From: Dyadobacter sp. SG02
Lineage (GTDB): Bacteria > Bacteroidota > Bacteroidia > Cytophagales > Spirosomataceae
Direction of reading: 5' to 3'
Length of the DNA: 64,000 nt
Assembly (NCBI RefSeq): GCF_900109045.1
Contig: NZ_FNYL01000016.1
Coordinates: 62,001-126,000, forward strand
The notes beneath the pieces were generated by a model that was not told where the DNA came from, did not search any database, and saw nothing but the letters and a program-made list of their open reading frames with translations. This document shows, one piece after another, positions 25,816 through 35,542 of this stretch (positions are counted from its first letter, which is position 1; every line of letters starts with the position of its first letter). Position numbers and translations under genes: made by a program.

Positions 25816-27672
25816 ATGCCCGAAACGATCAACTATACCAAGGAAAACATCTCCCGCCGGCTGATCAGACGCTGCGCCGAACTCTGGGGCATCGACGACG
25901 CCCAGGCCGACCATTTCGATCCGCTGGTACGGCTGCTGGTGGAGGCCTGTTCGGTGGAATTTGAAAAGGTAGGACAGGAAATCGAGCATACCGAGCTGCG
26001 ACTGATGACCCGCCTGGCCGAAATCCTTTCACCCGAAACCCATAACGGCCCGCAACCTGCCACTGCCATCGTGCAAGCACGCCCGCAGGAACCGACCGGC
26101 TGGATCGAACCTGAGAACCAGCTGACCGGCAGGCGTACCAATGTGCGGAAAGGGGAAACCACCGAGGTGCATTTCGCCCCCGCGGGCCGGTACCCGCTCG
26201 TGAATGCGACAATTATCCAATATGCTACACCGCAGGGGCTTTTTTCCGTAGAAAAAGGCGCAAAAACATTAGTTGCCAAAACATTACCCCAACCCGGCGG
26301 CGAACAAAGTATTTGGCTTGGCCTGGAAATCGAGCCGGGCATAACTTCCTGGAACGGCTTCCGCTTCTATTTCGACTGGGCCGCGGCCGGCGGTCCGGGC
26401 GATGCGGCCGAATACCAGTACCGCGAGTTTTTGCCAACAACGGGCTGGTGGGCAAACGGCAAGCAACTCCCCATTCTGAACGGCTTGCAGGACGAAGCCA
26501 TCGACGATTCCATTCTTATCTACAACGACAGCTTCGTCCGCATTCAAAGCGACGATTCCTGGGAAAAGGGCAAACTGAAAACCGTGCCCTACCCCGCCGC
26601 ATTCGAGGCCATGTTCGATATGCGGACTCTGCAATCCCTGAAAAGGCCTTTGACATGGATACAAATAACCTGGCCGGCCATATTTCCGCTGGCGGGATTT
26701 GAACAAATGAATGTCGCGCTGAATGCGTTTCCTGTACAAAACAAGCAACTCAACAAAATCACCTACCGCCTGCAAACCGGTTTGAACGGCATTGCTTTAC
26801 CCAGCGGCGACGCTTTTATGGGTATTCAAAGTGTGGTTAATCAAAAAAATCAGGTGTATACGGCGTCCGAAAAGAACCTGTACACCGATGAAGAAACTAC
26901 GCAGCCGCCTGGTATACAGCAAATTAATACGTCGCCCGCCAGCACACCACGAATTTATACCCTCCGCAGGCAAGGCATCGGCCGTTTCGATAAACGTGAT
27001 GCGCGGGCAGTACTGTACCAGCTTCTGGAATTGCTTCGCGACGAGGTGACGGCCTTCAATGCGATCGGTGAAGACTTCCTGGCTTCCATTCTCCGAGAAA
27101 TTGCCCAGAATATGGCGAGGATCGAGCAGAAGCTGGGCGTCAAAAAAGCCAGTGAAACCACCGCGCAGCCGTTTCTGGTCATTCGGGGCGATAAAAATCC
27201 GGATGTGCTTTTCATTTCCTATTGGAGCACGCTGGCCGAGCAAGCCAACGGCATTCCTGCGGGTACGCGCCTGCAATCGTATGCGGCCTCGGGCGTGAGC
27301 GGTACGGACATTACCCTGCTCACGCGCTCATCGGGCGGGAAGGCCAGGCCGGACGAAAGCGATTATGTGAACCAGCTGCGAAAGAACATCGTCACCCGCA
27401 ACCGGCTCGTCACACTGGAAGACATGCGCGCATTCTGTACCTCCGAACTAGGCGACAGGCTTCGTAAAGTTCAGGTAAAGCCGCATTTCATGCCCGGCAA
27501 AATGCCCGGTCAGGGATTCGTGCGCTGTCTGCAAATCGGCCTCACGCCAGCCTCCCCGGCCCGTGCAAGCGACGACTGGGCCCGCGAATGCGAACTGCTG
27601 CAACTAAAAGTAACCCGCCTCTCAACCGGCATGTACCCCATCCAGGTAGTCACAATCCCCAACCACACCTGA
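25816..27672 (+). CDS. tssF: T6SS baseplate subunit TssF
   Basis: The 618-residue protein shows the Bacteroidota TssF layout: N-terminal helical DHFDPLVRLLVEACSVEFEKV and RLMTRLAEILSPETHNGPQPA, which corresponds to the conserved HP.......A...P pattern, then beta domains (about 100-380) and a C-terminal wing (NQLRKNIVTRNRLVTLEDMRAFCTSELGDRLRKVQ) like gp6/baseplate J wings. It forms the wedge with TssG and TssE. Its stop lies inside the first unit of the 10-mer tandem array that fills the gap to tssG. Confidence 0.88.
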   Translation: MPETINYTKENISRRLIRRCAELWGIDDAQADHFDPLVRLLVEACSVEFEKVGQEIEHTELRLMTRLAEILSPETHNGPQPATAIVQARPQEPTGWIEPENQLTGRRTNVRKGETTEVHFAPAGRYPLVNATIIQYATPQGLFSVEKGAKTLVAKTLPQPGGEQSIWLGLEIEPGITSWNGFRFYFDWAAAGGPGDAAEYQYREFLPTTGWWANGKQLPILNGLQDEAIDDSILIYNDSFVRIQSDDSWEKGKLKTVPYPAAFEAMFDMRTLQSLKRPLTWIQITWPAIFPLAGFEQMNVALNAFPVQNKQLNKITYRLQTGLNGIALPSGDAFMGIQSVVNQKNQVYTASEKNLYTDEETTQPPGIQQINTSPASTPRIYTLRRQGIGRFDKRDARAVLYQLLELLRDEVTAFNAIGEDFLASILREIAQNMARIEQKLGVKKASETTAQPFLVIRGDKNPDVLFISYWSTLAEQANGIPAGTRLQSYAASGVSGTDITLLTRSSGGKARPDESDYVNQLRKNIVTRNRLVTLEDMRAFCTSELGDRLRKVQVKPHFMPGKMPGQGFVRCLQIGLTPASPARASDDWARECELLQLKVTRLSTGMYPIQVVTIPNHT

Positions 27673-27724
27673 CCACCCCTGACAACACCTGACTACACTT
27701 GACAACACCCGACAACACCTGACC
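27665..27724. repeat. Six tandem copies of a 10-mer between tssF and tssG
   Basis: Units starting at 27665, 27675, 27685, 27695, 27705 and 27715 follow ACACCTGACA with one or two changes each. The array begins in the last codons of tssF and stops two bases before the tssG ATG. Confidence 0.9.
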
Positions 27725-27726
27725 CA

Positions 27727-28638
27727 ATGAACCCCCGCCCCGACCTCAAAGCCGAATTCATCGCCAGTTCATGGCTCGAAAACGATATTCCCGCGGCGCA
27801 AATCCTTTTTCGCCCGCTGGGCGATTTCAAGCGGCGCAGCCACCACGATATCGAAAACACGCGCGAGCTGGAATTGGGCAATTTCAAAGGGCAGGTAATC
27901 GATTCTAACCGAAGCGGTATTTACGACCATCTGCCCGAGCAGCTGTTTCATTTACCTTCATCGACCAATTTGGGTACGGTTAAGAAGAAAGTGGACGAAA
28001 TAAGGCTGCAACGCGAGAAGGAACAGAAATCACGGTTGTTTTTCCTGCCATTGGAGCAGGAATTCTTCCTTAACCGCGTTAGCCTGGCCCGGCTGGAACA
28101 ATGCGCCTGGGAATTGGGCGCGGATTCGGGGTTACTGCAAGAACTGAAAGCATTCTGGCAGGCGCCGCCTTCGCTGGATGAAAGTGTATTCGTTCAACTA
28201 CTTCCTTTGCTCCCGCTCGTTTCTGAAAACCGGGGCAATCTCGATAAAGCCGCGGAAATCATGACCATTGCATTGCGCCTACCGGTTGAAATACACATCA
28301 TTTATGGTTTGAAATACCATTATGAATGCAACGCCAGCATGGGTGATGCCTTGCTCGGAGCTGATACCGCGCTGGGTGGCGACTTGGACACCTATTTACC
28401 TCAAATCAATGTCGATATCGAGGTCCCTAGCCCCGCCGGACTGGATAAATACCTTCACAACCCAAACTTTGATGTACTGGTAAACTGGCTTCTGGGCTGG
28501 TTTGTCCCGGTTGAATATGATTTCGCCGTATCGCTCAAACTGCCTGCCGATGCATCCGCATTCACGCTCGCTTCCGAGGATGGTTTTTCAGTCCCGCTGG
28601 GTTACGCCACGCTGTCTGCCGAGATCAATTTCGCGTAG
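27727..28638 (+). CDS. tssG: T6SS baseplate subunit TssG
   Basis: The 303-residue protein follows tssF as in nearly all T6SS loci. It begins DLKAEFIASSWLENDIPAAQILFRPLGDFKRR, has LPLEQEFFLNRVSLARLEQCAWELG in the middle, and a C-terminal beta domain ending in PLGYATLSAEINFA. Sequence conservation of TssG is low; position and size carry the assignment. It is the last gene of the operon; the following gene is convergent with only 2 bases between stops. Confidence 0.8.
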   Translation: MNPRPDLKAEFIASSWLENDIPAAQILFRPLGDFKRRSHHDIENTRELELGNFKGQVIDSNRSGIYDHLPEQLFHLPSSTNLGTVKKKVDEIRLQREKEQKSRLFFLPLEQEFFLNRVSLARLEQCAWELGADSGLLQELKAFWQAPPSLDESVFVQLLPLLPLVSENRGNLDKAAEIMTIALRLPVEIHIIYGLKYHYECNASMGDALLGADTALGGDLDTYLPQINVDIEVPSPAGLDKYLHNPNFDVLVNWLLGWFVPVEYDFAVSLKLPADASAFTLASEDGFSVPLGYATLSAEINFA

Positions 28639-28640
28639 GC

Positions 28641-29912
28641 CTACCTTTCCAACAGTCGATAGGAAAGCAGGAAGTAGTTACGACCGATTTTGGAATCTAA
28701 CTTTTGATAAAAGGACATTCCTCCTGAGGTTTCGTGACGAAACTCAATGCCAAATTTCTTGTAACTGACTCCCAAACCGTAGATTAATCCGAATTCATAT
28801 TTCCGGGCTTTCTCAATCGCCTCCTGGCTGGTTATTGTAGGGTTGGAAGTTTGAAATTTTTCCTCGGTAATTCGCTCGTTCGTTACTGAAATGGCCCGGG
28901 CGTTTGATACCCCTGCATTCAAAAATAATTTGCAACCACCGACCGGGATCTGATATCTGGCCATATTGATGAGTTTGAGATACCCGAAACCGAATGTATT
29001 CGTGACTTTATTATAACTATTATCGGAATAGGTGGCCTGCTTCGAAATGCTCGTCTTGTAGGCGGTAAATGCAAGCTCATTGTACAACGACACCCTTTGC
29101 TTCAACCTGGGGAACAGATAATTCAGGAACACTCCGCCCGAAACTTTATTTGACACGGGAAAATCACCATTTACAAGGTCCGGCTCCACTGGTCCTTCAA
29201 AACTCAGCTTTGAGCTGGACAGCCCTGCAACAATACCCAACTGGATGGATGAACCGGTACGTTTATACGACACTGTCGGTGCTTTTTGCGAGGAGCATTT
29301 TTCGTAGAATCTGTCGAATACCTTACCAATCGAATTCTGGGAATACGGCAGCAATTTCTCGTCGGATAATAATCCCGGGCATTCCGTAAAGAAATTTTTC
29401 AATTGCTCGCGGTAATAGGTGACGTTCACCACATTTTGCGAGCCATTACTTGCGATATACCGGTGATTGATCAGCAGTTGGTAAGGCCCGTTCTTGTCCC
29501 TGATGTATAGCTGAACTTTCCCGTCTTTGTCCTTCAAATAAAACAAACCTTTCGGACCATTGTTGACAACCAGCAAAAAAGCCACTGTTTTTATAAGTTC
29601 CGGCTTTGAAGAAGAAGATAACCTGTCAATCTCGGTCGGGCTTATGTTTACCTCCACATCCGCTTTAACGTAGTTTTCTCCGTGCACTCCGAAGCCTTCC
29701 ATGTCGCTCAGGCCGTAGGTTTCAACTTTTTCATCAGAGAAAGTTTTGAAATTGATTGTCTCCGGGTTCCGTGACCAGCTTTTGTAATCGATGTAGCCCC
29801 TTATCGTATCGTTGGGAGAAGTGACCAGGTAACCAGGTTCAAAAGATTTCTGCGCTTTGGAGCAATAGGAATATAGAACAAAAAGAATTAGGCAGGCGAA
29901 CTTAAAGCGCAT
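28641..29912 (-). CDS. Outer-membrane beta-barrel protein of unknown function
   Basis: The 423-residue protein has a signal peptide (FACLILFVLYSYCSKAQ). A first half resembles extracellular or periplasmic beta-domains (PGYLVTSPNDTIRGYIDYKSW, where a phrase like NDTIKGYI recurs in many Bacteroidota proteins). The second half (about 220-423) is a small porin-like barrel ending SYRLLER. The gene is more AT-rich than the T6SS genes. I cannot tie it to secretion; it may simply be the neighbour at the right border of the locus. Confidence 0.72.
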   Translation of the reverse strand: MRFKFACLILFVLYSYCSKAQKSFEPGYLVTSPNDTIRGYIDYKSWSRNPETINFKTFSDEKVETYGLSDMEGFGVHGENYVKADVEVNISPTEIDRLSSSSKPELIKTVAFLLVVNNGPKGLFYLKDKDGKVQLYIRDKNGPYQLLINHRYIASNGSQNVVNVTYYREQLKNFFTECPGLLSDEKLLPYSQNSIGKVFDRFYEKCSSQKAPTVSYKRTGSSIQLGIVAGLSSSKLSFEGPVEPDLVNGDFPVSNKVSGGVFLNYLFPRLKQRVSLYNELAFTAYKTSISKQATYSDNSYNKVTNTFGFGYLKLINMARYQIPVGGCKLFLNAGVSNARAISVTNERITEEKFQTSNPTITSQEAIEKARKYEFGLIYGLGVSYKKFGIEFRHETSGGMSFYQKLDSKIGRNYFLLSYRLLER

Positions 29913-30182
29913 AGAGATTTTGAAGAGCTAATTGAGTCCCAAAGAAACGACAAAAATTTATATCAACAGTCTGCAAGAAACAGGCACATCTGGACCGCGT
30001 TTTGTATCACCTTGACTTTCATTGCCTTAGCATATCTAGTAAAAAACAGCCTTTTCAACTCAAAAAACACGCAAAACACAAGTTATTAACAAAATAGTAA
30101 TATCGACTCGTGGGAAATTTATCTTGCGATTCTGATTTTTTCGAATCAAATTTGCGGTTTCATTGAAATCCCGAATCTGAAA
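29913..30182. other. AT-rich intergenic region between divergent genes
   Basis: These 270 bases separate the divergent barrel gene and the small exported protein upstream of secDF. I see no RNA gene or clear hairpin. A sequence TTTATCTTGCG at about 30117-30127 is a weak match to a -7 promoter element for the plus strand. Confidence 0.4.
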
Positions 30183-30575
30183 GTGAAGACTGTACGAGTG
30201 ATTAACCAGGCCATCAGCTTAATGCTTGCCGTCATGCTATTGACGGTGGCGGGCGCGCGGTCGTGGTCGGATCATACGGATCGGGGCGCTTTCCGGAATA
30301 CCAAAACGGAGGCGGTTGCGAAAGATCTGGCGAAAAAAGCCAACGCGCAGCCCGGCCAGTCGGAGCAGCCCGAAGTCAGCGCACTCAGTTTGAATGCGGT
30401 CATCACACCCGCCATTTCCTTCGATTTTTATCAATACCTCTATTTTTTACCGCAACCTGTCTGGCATTTCGTTGCCAAAAAACTCGTTGTTCGGATCGCC
30501 TTCAGCGAGCCCGTCTACCTGGTTTCGCATTTCCAGCGGGTCTTCGGCCGGTTTATCGTCACCAACGCTCCGTAA
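30183..30575 (+). CDS. Small exported or membrane-anchored protein upstream of secDF
   Basis: The 130-residue product starts at GTG 30183 with a hydrophobic segment (AISLMLAVMLLTVAGA) followed by a charged, disordered stretch (about 30-70). An aromatic-rich C-terminal part comes next (FDFYQYLYFLPQPVWHFVAKKLV). I do not recognise it. Codon use is reasonable and the reading frame is intact. It lies 123 bases before secDF and may be co-transcribed. Confidence 0.55.
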   Translation: MKTVRVINQAISLMLAVMLLTVAGARSWSDHTDRGAFRNTKTEAVAKDLAKKANAQPGQSEQPEVSALSLNAVITPAISFDFYQYLYFLPQPVWHFVAKKLVVRIAFSEPVYLVSHFQRVFGRFIVTNAP

Positions 30576-30698
30576 TGTGTGAGCGGGCCCGCCGGGTCCG
30601 CATGTATGCATTTCCAGAAAGCCTGCACCATTTGATATTTCCTGGCGGGCGGTTTCCAGTTGTATTTCAAGCATTTCAATTAAATTTTTCATTACAAA

Positions 30699-33695
30699 AT
30701 GACCAACAAGAACGGGATAATCGCGTTGACGATCGTCATCGCCCTTATTAGCGTCTATAACCTGTCCTTCACTTTTGTGTCGCGCAACTTTAAAAGCAAG
30801 GCTATTGCTTATGCGACCGACACGAAAGGAGAGGTGGATATGACCAAAAAACAGCATTATATCGACTCCCTGTGGCGTGAAGAGGTATACCTCGGCCATA
30901 CTTTGCAAGAAGTAACGGAGCGTGAACTGAACCTCGGCCTCGACTTGCAGGGAGGTATGCACGTAGTATTGGAAGTAGCTCCTGCCGACATCCTGAAAGG
31001 AATGGCCGGCGGTAACGCACGCAGCGCGGCATTCCAGAATGCATTGAAAAAAGCAGGCGAAGACAAATCGGCCAGTAACAGCTCGTTTATCAACCGTTTT
31101 GTAAAAGCTTATAAAGAACAGGCTCCGAATACGAGCCTCGCTTCAGTATTCGCTACCAGCGCGAACCGTGGCAAGATCAACAGCAACTCGTCGGATTCGG
31201 ACGTGATCAAGATGCTGAACACGGAGATCGACGGCTCTATCGACCGCGCGTTCCAGATCACCCAGGCTCGTATCGACAAATTCGGTGTAACCAACCCGAA
31301 CATCCAGCGCCTACCGGGCCAGAACCGCGTTTTGGTGGAGCTTCCGGGTGTGGATAATCCAGAGCGTGTTCGCCGCCTCCTTTCCGGCGCTGCGAAACTC
31401 GAATTTGCGGAAGTGTACCTGACCAACGAACTCGGTGCAGGACTCGAAGGCCTTGGCCGTTACCTGACGCAGCAAGCTGAAATCGAGAAAGCGGCCAAGA
31501 AAACTGCCGCACCGGCAGGTGCTGCGGCTACCTCCGCGGTTTCTACCGATACAACCAAAAAATCAACAGACGGCAGCCTGGCTGCCCAGTTGGAGAAAAA
31601 GGCGGATTCCACTGCCACCGATTCGGCTGCATTGGCCGCTCAAAGCGCTGCATTAACCAGCCTTTTCGTACCAATGCCGCAGGGCCTTGGCGTATACCTG
31701 AAAGACACCGCGCGTGCCAGCGCGATCCTGCGCCGTCCGGAAGTGCGGTCACTTTTCCCTGCCGACCTCGTGTTTATGTGGGACCGCAAAGGCACCGAAG
31801 CAGGTGGTAACCAACTGATCCTGCCTTTGTATTTCATCAAGAAAGCCAATGGTGAAGCTGCTATGGAAGGTGACGTGATCGTGGACGCAACGCACGACTA
31901 CGACGACCGTGGCCGTCCGGAAGTAACCATGCGTATGAACGGCGAAGGTGCCCGCAAATGGCGCTCACTCACTGCCCGCAGCGTAGGCCGTCCGGTAGCG
32001 ATCATCATCGATAACCTGGTTTACACCGCTCCGACCGTACAAGGCGAAATCCCTAACGGTAACTCGTCTATCACCGGTAGCTTCACTGTGGAAGAGACAA
32101 AAGATATGGCAAACGTGTTGAAAGCGGGTAAGCTACCTGCTCCTACGCACATCGTGGAAGAAGCCGTTGTAGGTTCTTCATTGGGTGCGGAGGCGATCAA
32201 CGACGGTTTGTGGTCTTCCGCGGTAGGTCTTCTGATCGTACTCGTGTTCATGGCTGCTTATTACAACCAGGCAGGATGGATCGCCGATATCGCGCTTCTG
32301 ATCAACTTGTTCTTTCTTTTGGGCGTTATGGCGTCCCTCGGGGCAGTTCTTACGCTTTCGGGTATCGCGGGTATCGTACTTTCGATCGGTATGGCGGTGG
32401 ATGCCAACGTACTGATTTACGAAGGTATCAAGACCGAGCTGGCGGAAGGCAAGCCATTTGCGCAATCGATCCGTGACGGTTTCAAGCATTCATTGACCGC
32501 CATCATCGACTCCAACGTAACGACTCTTTTGACAGGTATTATCCTGTACACATTCGGTACAGGTCTCGTACTCGGTTTTGCAACAACCCTTGTTCTGGGT
32601 CTATTGACTTCTTTGTTCAGTGCGATCTTCATTACGCGTTTACTGCTGGAACAAAAACTCAAAAACGGCAAAGTTTTCTCATTCACGAATAACCTGACGA
32701 AAAGCTGGTTCCAGGATAACCATTTCGACTTCGTTTCGCAACGTCGCCGTTTCTACATCATCTCTGGGATCATCATCGCGATCGGTGTGGGTTCATTTAT
32801 CTTCAAAGGATTTGGCTTGGGTATCGACTTCAAAGGTGGCCGCTCTTATGTGGTTCGTTTTGAAAATAATGTGGACGCAGATGCGCTTCGCGCCAACATG
32901 GACGAAGTACTCGGCTCGACTACCGAAGTGAAAACTTTCGGAGGTCAGGATCAGGTGAAAATCACTACTCCTTACCTCATCGAGGACACAACGCCGGAAG
33001 CTGACCAGAAAGCGGAAGCGAAAATCCTGGAAGGAACCAAGAAAATCGCCAACAACCCTGCTAAAATCGTTAGCTCGAACAAAGTAGGTCCTACTATGGC
33101 GAAAGACACGCTGTGGAGCGCGGTTTACGCGGTATTGCTTGCATTGGCAGCCAACTTCGTGTACATCCTCATCCGTTTCAAACGCGTAGCATTCTCGTAC
33201 GGTGCGGTAATGTCCCTCGCACATGACGTGGTGATTATCCTCGCGATCTTCTCGTTGTTCAACGGATGGTTGCCCTGGTCACTGGATATCGACCAGGCAT
33301 TCATCGGTGCGATCCTGACCATGATCGGTTATTCGATGAACGATACCGTCGTAATTTATGACCGTATCCGTGATTACCTCGCCGACGAGAAATCGCGCGG
33401 GCAAAACCTGTCGACCGTCATCAACAACGCGTTGAACAGTACTTTGAGCCGTACGGCTGTAACCGGTATCTCGGTAATCCTCGTGTTGATCGTTCTGATG
33501 ATCTTTGGTGGAGCTGTTATCCGCGGATTTACCTTCTGTATGTTGCTCGGGGTGATCGTGGGTACTTACTCTTCACTCTTCGTTGCGGCGCCTATCGTGG
33601 TTGACCTTTTGCAACGTTCGCAGAAGAACGAGCCGGCACAGGCAATAGCGGCAGACGCTGCGGCGGCAACGGCGACGAAAAAAGTTAAGGCTTAA
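30699..33695 (+). CDS. secDF: Protein translocase subunit SecDF (fused)
   Basis: SecD and SecF use the proton gradient to pull exported proteins out of SecYEG. This 998-residue protein joins both. The SecD half has a first transmembrane helix, LGLDLQGGMHVVLEV, the P1 domain, IDKFGVTNPNIQRLPGQNRVLVELPGV, and five helices ending near residue 670. The SecF half begins at about 685 and shows GLGIDFKGGRSYVV, a second P1-like domain, and IGYSMNDTVVIYDRIRDYL. Fusion is usual in Bacteroidota. An Ala/Thr-rich insert lies at about 265-320 in SecD. A strong hairpin terminator follows. Confidence 0.97.
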   Translation: MTNKNGIIALTIVIALISVYNLSFTFVSRNFKSKAIAYATDTKGEVDMTKKQHYIDSLWREEVYLGHTLQEVTERELNLGLDLQGGMHVVLEVAPADILKGMAGGNARSAAFQNALKKAGEDKSASNSSFINRFVKAYKEQAPNTSLASVFATSANRGKINSNSSDSDVIKMLNTEIDGSIDRAFQITQARIDKFGVTNPNIQRLPGQNRVLVELPGVDNPERVRRLLSGAAKLEFAEVYLTNELGAGLEGLGRYLTQQAEIEKAAKKTAAPAGAAATSAVSTDTTKKSTDGSLAAQLEKKADSTATDSAALAAQSAALTSLFVPMPQGLGVYLKDTARASAILRRPEVRSLFPADLVFMWDRKGTEAGGNQLILPLYFIKKANGEAAMEGDVIVDATHDYDDRGRPEVTMRMNGEGARKWRSLTARSVGRPVAIIIDNLVYTAPTVQGEIPNGNSSITGSFTVEETKDMANVLKAGKLPAPTHIVEEAVVGSSLGAEAINDGLWSSAVGLLIVLVFMAAYYNQAGWIADIALLINLFFLLGVMASLGAVLTLSGIAGIVLSIGMAVDANVLIYEGIKTELAEGKPFAQSIRDGFKHSLTAIIDSNVTTLLTGIILYTFGTGLVLGFATTLVLGLLTSLFSAIFITRLLLEQKLKNGKVFSFTNNLTKSWFQDNHFDFVSQRRRFYIISGIIIAIGVGSFIFKGFGLGIDFKGGRSYVVRFENNVDADALRANMDEVLGSTTEVKTFGGQDQVKITTPYLIEDTTPEADQKAEAKILEGTKKIANNPAKIVSSNKVGPTMAKDTLWSAVYAVLLALAANFVYILIRFKRVAFSYGAVMSLAHDVVIILAIFSLFNGWLPWSLDIDQAFIGAILTMIGYSMNDTVVIYDRIRDYLADEKSRGQNLSTVINNALNSTLSRTAVTGISVILVLIVLMIFGGAVIRGFTFCMLLGVIVGTYSSLFVAAPIVVDLLQRSQKNEPAQAIAADAAAATATKKVKA

Positions 33696-33706
33696 TTTAA
33701 AAGAAT

Positions 33707-33742
33707 AAAAGAGGGTAAGTTTTGTACTTACCCTCTTTTTCT
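33707..33742 (+). terminator. Terminator after secDF
   Basis: AAAAGAGGGTAAGT (33707-33720) and ACTTACCCTCTTTT (33726-33739) pair perfectly around a 5-base loop and run into Ts. Confidence 0.92.
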
Positions 33743-33818
33743 TTGGTGTCTATACGTAGTTAGCAAATTTTCTTTTAGCTTTATCAGACCATCATTTCTA
33801 CAACAACGAACCTAATAT

Positions 33819-35468
33819 ATGGCAAGTCAACTCTGGATTAAGAAACCACTTGAAAAACTAATGCAGGAGTCCTCCGGTGAGGGTAACCAGCTCAAACGCA
33901 CGCTCGGGCCGGGAAGCCTGATTGCGCTCGGGATTGGTGCTATCATCGGTGCAGGTCTATTTTCCATCACAGGGGGAGCAGCCGCGAACCAGGCTGGCCC
34001 TGCCATCACCATCTCCTTTATCGTAGCGGCATTGGGCTGTGCATTCGCCGGTCTTTGCTATGCCGAGTTTGCATCGATGATTCCCGTTGCCGGTAGTGCT
34101 TACACCTATTCCTACGCCACCATGGGTGAGTTCATCGCCTGGATCATCGGCTGGGATCTTGTACTGGAATATGCGGTGGGAGCGGCCACGGTAAGTATCA
34201 GCTGGAGCCGGTATTTAGTCAAGTTCTGCGAGGGTTTCGACGTGCATTTACCCACGGCTCTGACAGTCGGTCCGTGGGATGGGGGGATTATCAACCTGCC
34301 TGCTATTTTCATCGTGATCCTGATGAGCTTGCTTTTAATGAAAGGAACACAGGAGAGTGCAACAGTGAACGGGATCATCGTAGGCCTCAAAGTTGCCGTT
34401 GTGATCATCTTCATTGTCCTCGGCTGGAAATACATCAACGAATCGAACTACGTACCTTATATCCCTGATAACACCGGGAAGTTCGGCGAATACGGTTTCA
34501 GCGGGATCATACGGGCCGCCGCGATCGTCTTCTTCGCCTACATTGGTTTCGACGCCGTAAGTACCGCGGCGCAGGAAGCTAAAAACCCCCGGAAAGACAT
34601 GCCGATCGGTATCCTCGGATCACTCGTGATCTGTACCGTTCTCTATATCCTTTTTGCACACGTAATGACCGGTGTAACTCCATACACCGCATTCAAAGGT
34701 CAGGACGGTATCGCACCGGTCGCGGTTGCGATCGAATCGATGGGTACACCCGATGCCAGCGGCGCCATTCACCCCGATTATCCCTGGTTGAACCGCGCAA
34801 TCATCGTGGCTATTCTTGCAGGTTACGCTTCTGTGATCCTGGTAATGCTTTTGGGCCAGAGCCGCGTATTTTTCAGTATGAGTAAAGACGGCTTGCTGCC
34901 ACGCGTATTCTCGGCAGTACACCCTAAATTCCAGACGCCGGTTAAGAATAACACCATGTTCCTGGTATTCGTAAGCCTTTTTGCTGCTTTCGTACCTGCG
35001 CGCGTGGTGGGTGAAATGACCAGTATCGGTACATTGTTCGCGTTTATCCTCGTTTGTATCGGCATTATCGTGATGCGCAAGCAAATGCCGGACGCGCCGC
35101 GTGCATTCAAAACGCCGCTCGTTCCGCTGGTTCCGATCCTCGGTATCTTCACCTGTTTCTTCATGATGGCGTTCCTGCCGCTCGATACCTGGATCCGTCT
35201 GTTCGTTTGGATGATCATCGGTTTCGATGTGTATTTGTATTATGGAATCAAAAACAGCTTCCTGTCGAACAGGTTACCGGCAGCCATTGCAGCGGGTAGC
35301 AAAACCGTGGGGCTGGTTGGGATCGGGCTCGCTGTGCTCCTGGCCGTAATCGCTTATGCCCATCACGTACAAACCGACGGCGCCGACACAGGCATTTACT
35401 ACTTCTCGATGATTTTCGCCCTGATTCACCTTGTGACTTTCGGCATGGCGCAAGCTAAGAAGGCGTAA
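33819..35468 (+). CDS. APC-family amino-acid permease
   Basis: The 549-residue protein has 12 to 14 predicted helices. Typical motifs are LGIGAIIGAGLFSITG in helix 1, the second-helix GPAITISF, IIGWDLVLEYAVGAATVS, and IVFFAYIGFDAVSTAAQEAKNPRKDMPIGI in helix 6-7. These match the cationic amino-acid transporter branch (YfnA-like) of the APC superfamily, sodium- or proton-driven uptake at the inner membrane. Substrate cannot be told. It is monocistronic, closed by a perfect hairpin shared with the convergent lhgO. Confidence 0.93.
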   Translation: MASQLWIKKPLEKLMQESSGEGNQLKRTLGPGSLIALGIGAIIGAGLFSITGGAAANQAGPAITISFIVAALGCAFAGLCYAEFASMIPVAGSAYTYSYATMGEFIAWIIGWDLVLEYAVGAATVSISWSRYLVKFCEGFDVHLPTALTVGPWDGGIINLPAIFIVILMSLLLMKGTQESATVNGIIVGLKVAVVIIFIVLGWKYINESNYVPYIPDNTGKFGEYGFSGIIRAAAIVFFAYIGFDAVSTAAQEAKNPRKDMPIGILGSLVICTVLYILFAHVMTGVTPYTAFKGQDGIAPVAVAIESMGTPDASGAIHPDYPWLNRAIIVAILAGYASVILVMLLGQSRVFFSMSKDGLLPRVFSAVHPKFQTPVKNNTMFLVFVSLFAAFVPARVVGEMTSIGTLFAFILVCIGIIVMRKQMPDAPRAFKTPLVPLVPILGIFTCFFMMAFLPLDTWIRLFVWMIIGFDVYLYYGIKNSFLSNRLPAAIAAGSKTVGLVGIGLAVLLAVIAYAHHVQTDGADTGIYYFSMIFALIHLVTFGMAQAKKA

Positions 35469-35482
35469 TTGCTAACGCATTT

Positions 35483-35527
35483 AAACGAAGAGAGGCCATT
35501 CCGGTGCGGAATGGCCTCTCTTCGTTT
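35483..35527. terminator. Bidirectional terminator between permease and lhgO
   Basis: A 21-bp perfect stem, 35483-35503 against 35507-35527 (AAACGAAGAGAGGCC and complement), with a GTG loop. T-rich on the right and A-rich on the left, it can serve both convergent genes. Confidence 0.9.
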
Positions 35528-35542
35528 ATAAATACATCAATG

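Noticed and set aside
7250..28638. Reading the locus as an extracellular contractile injection system or phage-like particle instead of T6SS
   Set aside because: There is a single TssB/TssC sheath pair, a ClpV, TssK, TssF, TssG, TssN and a full-length VgrG with a separate PAAR, while tape-measure, LysM spike-collar and tail-fibre genes of such particles are missing.
7238..28638. T6SS carried on an integrative element
   Set aside because: No integrase, transfer genes, tRNA or flanking direct repeats were seen within the window.
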